Below are positions 6,034 to 7,126 of a DNA stretch of 7,126 nucleotides, one piece after another (positions within the stretch are counted from its first letter, which is position 1; each line of letters begins with the position of its first letter). The translations under genes and the position numbers were made by a program. The DNA is from JAHELQ01 sp965603365. GTDB lineage: Bacteria; Acidobacteriota; Aminicenantia; UBA2199. Below the pieces are notes generated by a model that was not told where the DNA came from, ran no database searches, and saw nothing but the letters and a program-made list of their open reading frames with translations. Where the stretch lies: the NCBI GenBank assembly GCA_965603365.1, contig CBFDCR010000131.1, positions 1 through 7,126 of the forward strand, given 5' to 3'.

Positions 6034-6285
6034 ATGACTTTTTTAGAGATCATAAAAAGTAAAGCTCCAGAAGTCACTTTGCACACCAGGGAAGATCTAT
6101 TTGAGAGGGAACTGGCAGAGGTCATTGCCCTGCACCTTTATTCACAGGGGCGTGTTACCAGTGGAACGGCAGCAAAACTGATCGGGATATCCAGGGTAGA
6201 TTTTCTGCACCTGGCGGGCATGCATAAAATCCCCATGTACGAATATTCCGAAGAAGAACTGGCCCATGAACTCCAGGAAAGTTAA
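6034..6285 (+). CDS. UPF0175 family protein, putative antitoxin, copy B
   Basis: The 83-residue product and the gene sequence are identical to those at 4855-5106, including promoter and ribosome binding site. Again no toxin gene follows. The complete identity means either a very recent copy or gene conversion with copy A. Here the convergent neighbour is no longer a working toxin gene. Confidence 0.85.
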   Translation: MTFLEIIKSKAPEVTLHTREDLFERELAEVIALHLYSQGRVTSGTAAKLIGISRVDFLHLAGMHKIPMYEYSEEELAHELQES

Positions 6286-6346
6286 AGTATTCTCCAACGT
6301 TTCGCGCCTGTCCTTTTCTCCCAACAATCCCTCTACCTTTGAATAG
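6266..6346 (+). pseudogene. Possible remnant of the UPF0175 partner toxin, copy B
   Basis: Same 26-residue frame as at 5087-5167, overlapping the 3' end of the UPF0175 gene, with the VKVFSNVSRL stretch. Same uncertainty. Confidence 0.22.
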
Positions 6347-6350
6347 CGAT

Positions 6351-6400
6351 TTAGGGAGAAAAATTGGGGAAAGTCGAAATTCCTGTTCCCTAATCCCTAA
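6351..6400. repeat. REP-like hairpin, copy B right
   Basis: Identical to the hairpin at 5172-5221, with the core at 6372-6386. In this copy it lies next to the end of the antitoxin-toxin fusion frame. Confidence 0.6.
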
Positions 6401-6402
6401 TG

Positions 6403-6627
6403 TTAAAACAACTCTGAATGTGAGTCGGTTCGGGCATTAAATTCCCAGGTCATCGAATAGTTCTTGGGCAGTCTCACCTCGAAAGGAATCCCCCTCTGGG
6501 CTGCGATCAGCCGGTAATACATATTAATCGCGGTTGAGTGGTTCAGGCCCAGTTCATGGAGTATTTCTCCCACCCTCTCCTTCAAGACCTTTTCGGTCCT
6601 AACGGATAAAGTGATCGTTTGACCCAT
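6403..6627 (-). pseudogene. Broken antitoxin fused to toxin C-terminus (dinJ'-yafQ' remnant)
   Basis: From the MGQT start this 74-codon frame keeps residues 1-54 of the antitoxin up to EVRLP, with one change (K21 to E). It then runs out of frame through KNYSMTWEFN and ends in ARTDSHSELF, the last ten residues of YafQ. Compared with copy A a 70 bp segment (imperfect repeat with core GGCAGTCTCA at 5529-5538 and 5599-5608) and a 241 bp segment (flanked by GC at 5255-5256 and 5496-5497) are missing. The ribbon-helix-helix part could still fold, but the toxin-binding tail and the toxin are gone. No GGAGG remains before the MGQT start. A GTG at 6661-6663 would extend the frame by 12 codons but also lacks a visible ribosome binding site. 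Most likely nonfunctional; an orphan DNA-binding peptide is possible. Confidence 0.85.
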
Positions 6628-6635
6628 ATTGTAAT

Positions 6636-6773
6636 CTAAGAGATTATTTCTTTGCTGTTTCACAACATTATGATTGTCTGAGCGGTTTTTCTATTCATTC
6701 TGGTCTGGAGAGTGTCGTTCATCCTGTGATCGTTGTCGAATGAGTGCAGTAATGCTCTATGGGACATATAGGT
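6636..6773. other. Intergenic stretch beyond copy B
   Basis: The similarity to copy A has ended here, and no gene, hairpin of note or convincing promoter is seen on either strand. Confidence 0.5.
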
Positions 6774-7078
6774 TTATGAAACAGGCAGCAATTCTTTGAC
6801 CGAATAGTATATTTTTCCGTCCTTGTTTTTCTTTTGTAAATAGATCTGGCATTGTTTTCCGATCAGGTTATAGACGGAGAATTCCTCCTCTGGTTCTTTA
6901 CCCATAATAATGATCATCCAGCGGTAGAATTTCGATTGTCTGAAGGGATTGGGCTTGACGATGCCGTAAAATGACCAGCCCTTTAATTCTAGGTGGGTAA
7001 TGGGCACCACTGAAGAATGTTTACCAGACTGGATGTTGAGGTGCGCATGAAAAAATGGGGTGATGCCAGTATCCCCGA
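6774..7078 (-). pseudogene. Unrecognised small-protein remnant with in-frame stops
   Basis: An open stretch of about 100 codons on minus, directly preceded by two adjacent in-frame stops (TGA TAA, about 7079-7086), reads IGDTGITPFFHAHLNIQSG, then continues through GWSFYGIVKPNPFRQSKFYR and ends in DGKIYYSVKELLPVS. The only start-like codons are two GTGs at 7005-7010, with no ribosome binding site, and starting there would drop about 22 plausible residues. Upstream of the stops the same frame reads YIRRYFTFSIKI to the window edge, which fits a once longer protein. The late part (LIGKQCQIYL, then NGK/DGK-Y-x-V-x-LLP) loosely recalls small DUF669-like phage or replication-associated proteins, but I am not confident of a family. 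Confidence 0.4.
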
Positions 7079-7126
7079 TTTTTTATCAAATTTTTATAGA
7101 AAAGGTGAAATATCTTCTAATATAGG

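Larger units (their letters stand above)
5939..6435. repeat. 497 bp perfect direct repeat, copy B
   Basis: Identical to 4760-5256. Similarity extends left to about 5923. To the right it resumes after a 241-base deletion, matching the antitoxin gene of copy A up to about 6630-6635. Confidence 0.95.

Overview
The window looks like a piece of the chromosome of an anaerobic bacterium. Three Fe-S and flavin oxidoreductase genes, GGAGG-type ribosome binding sites and clean sigma-70/sigma-A-like promoters fit a clostridial-type Bacillota; a Desulfobacterota host is not excluded. No rRNA, tRNA or other taxonomic marker is present, so this is inference.

Region 1 (1-4111, plus strand) is a tightly coupled operon. 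It holds the 3' part of a NuoF/GltD fusion protein (NADH-dehydrogenase 4Fe-4S domain followed by a glutamate-synthase-small-subunit-like FAD/NAD(P) domain), a NuoG/HydA-like Fe-S protein overlapping it by ATGA, and an FMN-binding glutamate-synthase-like barrel protein overlapping that by TAATG. Together they read as a modular NAD(P)H-linked flavin/Fe-S complex. The barrel subunit has neither the glutaminase domain nor the usual barrel Fe-S cysteines of classical GltB, so the true substrate is open.

Region 2 (4112-4854) has no convincing gene. It contains a long imperfect hairpin just after the operon, about 14 tandem 21-23 bp repeats (4327-4624), and a REP-like hairpin abutting a strong promoter.

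Region 3 (about 4744-6635) is a duplicated toxin-antitoxin-like island. Copy A has a UPF0175-family putative antitoxin gene on plus, a REP-like hairpin, and a convergent DinJ/YafQ-type antitoxin-toxin operon on minus with its own promoter and palindromic operator. Copy B, 1179 bp downstream, repeats 497 bp of this without a single difference. In B almost the whole YafQ toxin gene has been deleted and the antitoxin reading frame is truncated and fused to the last codons of the toxin. The antitoxin's ribosome binding site and part of its operator also appear to be lost. Three short-homology junctions explain all of these changes.

Region 4 (6636-7126) is AT-rich and carries on minus a gene remnant without a plausible start, interrupted by two adjacent in-frame stops. 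I do not firmly recognise its family. The region downstream of the operon looks like a decaying, repeat-rich accessory segment next to a conserved metabolic operon.
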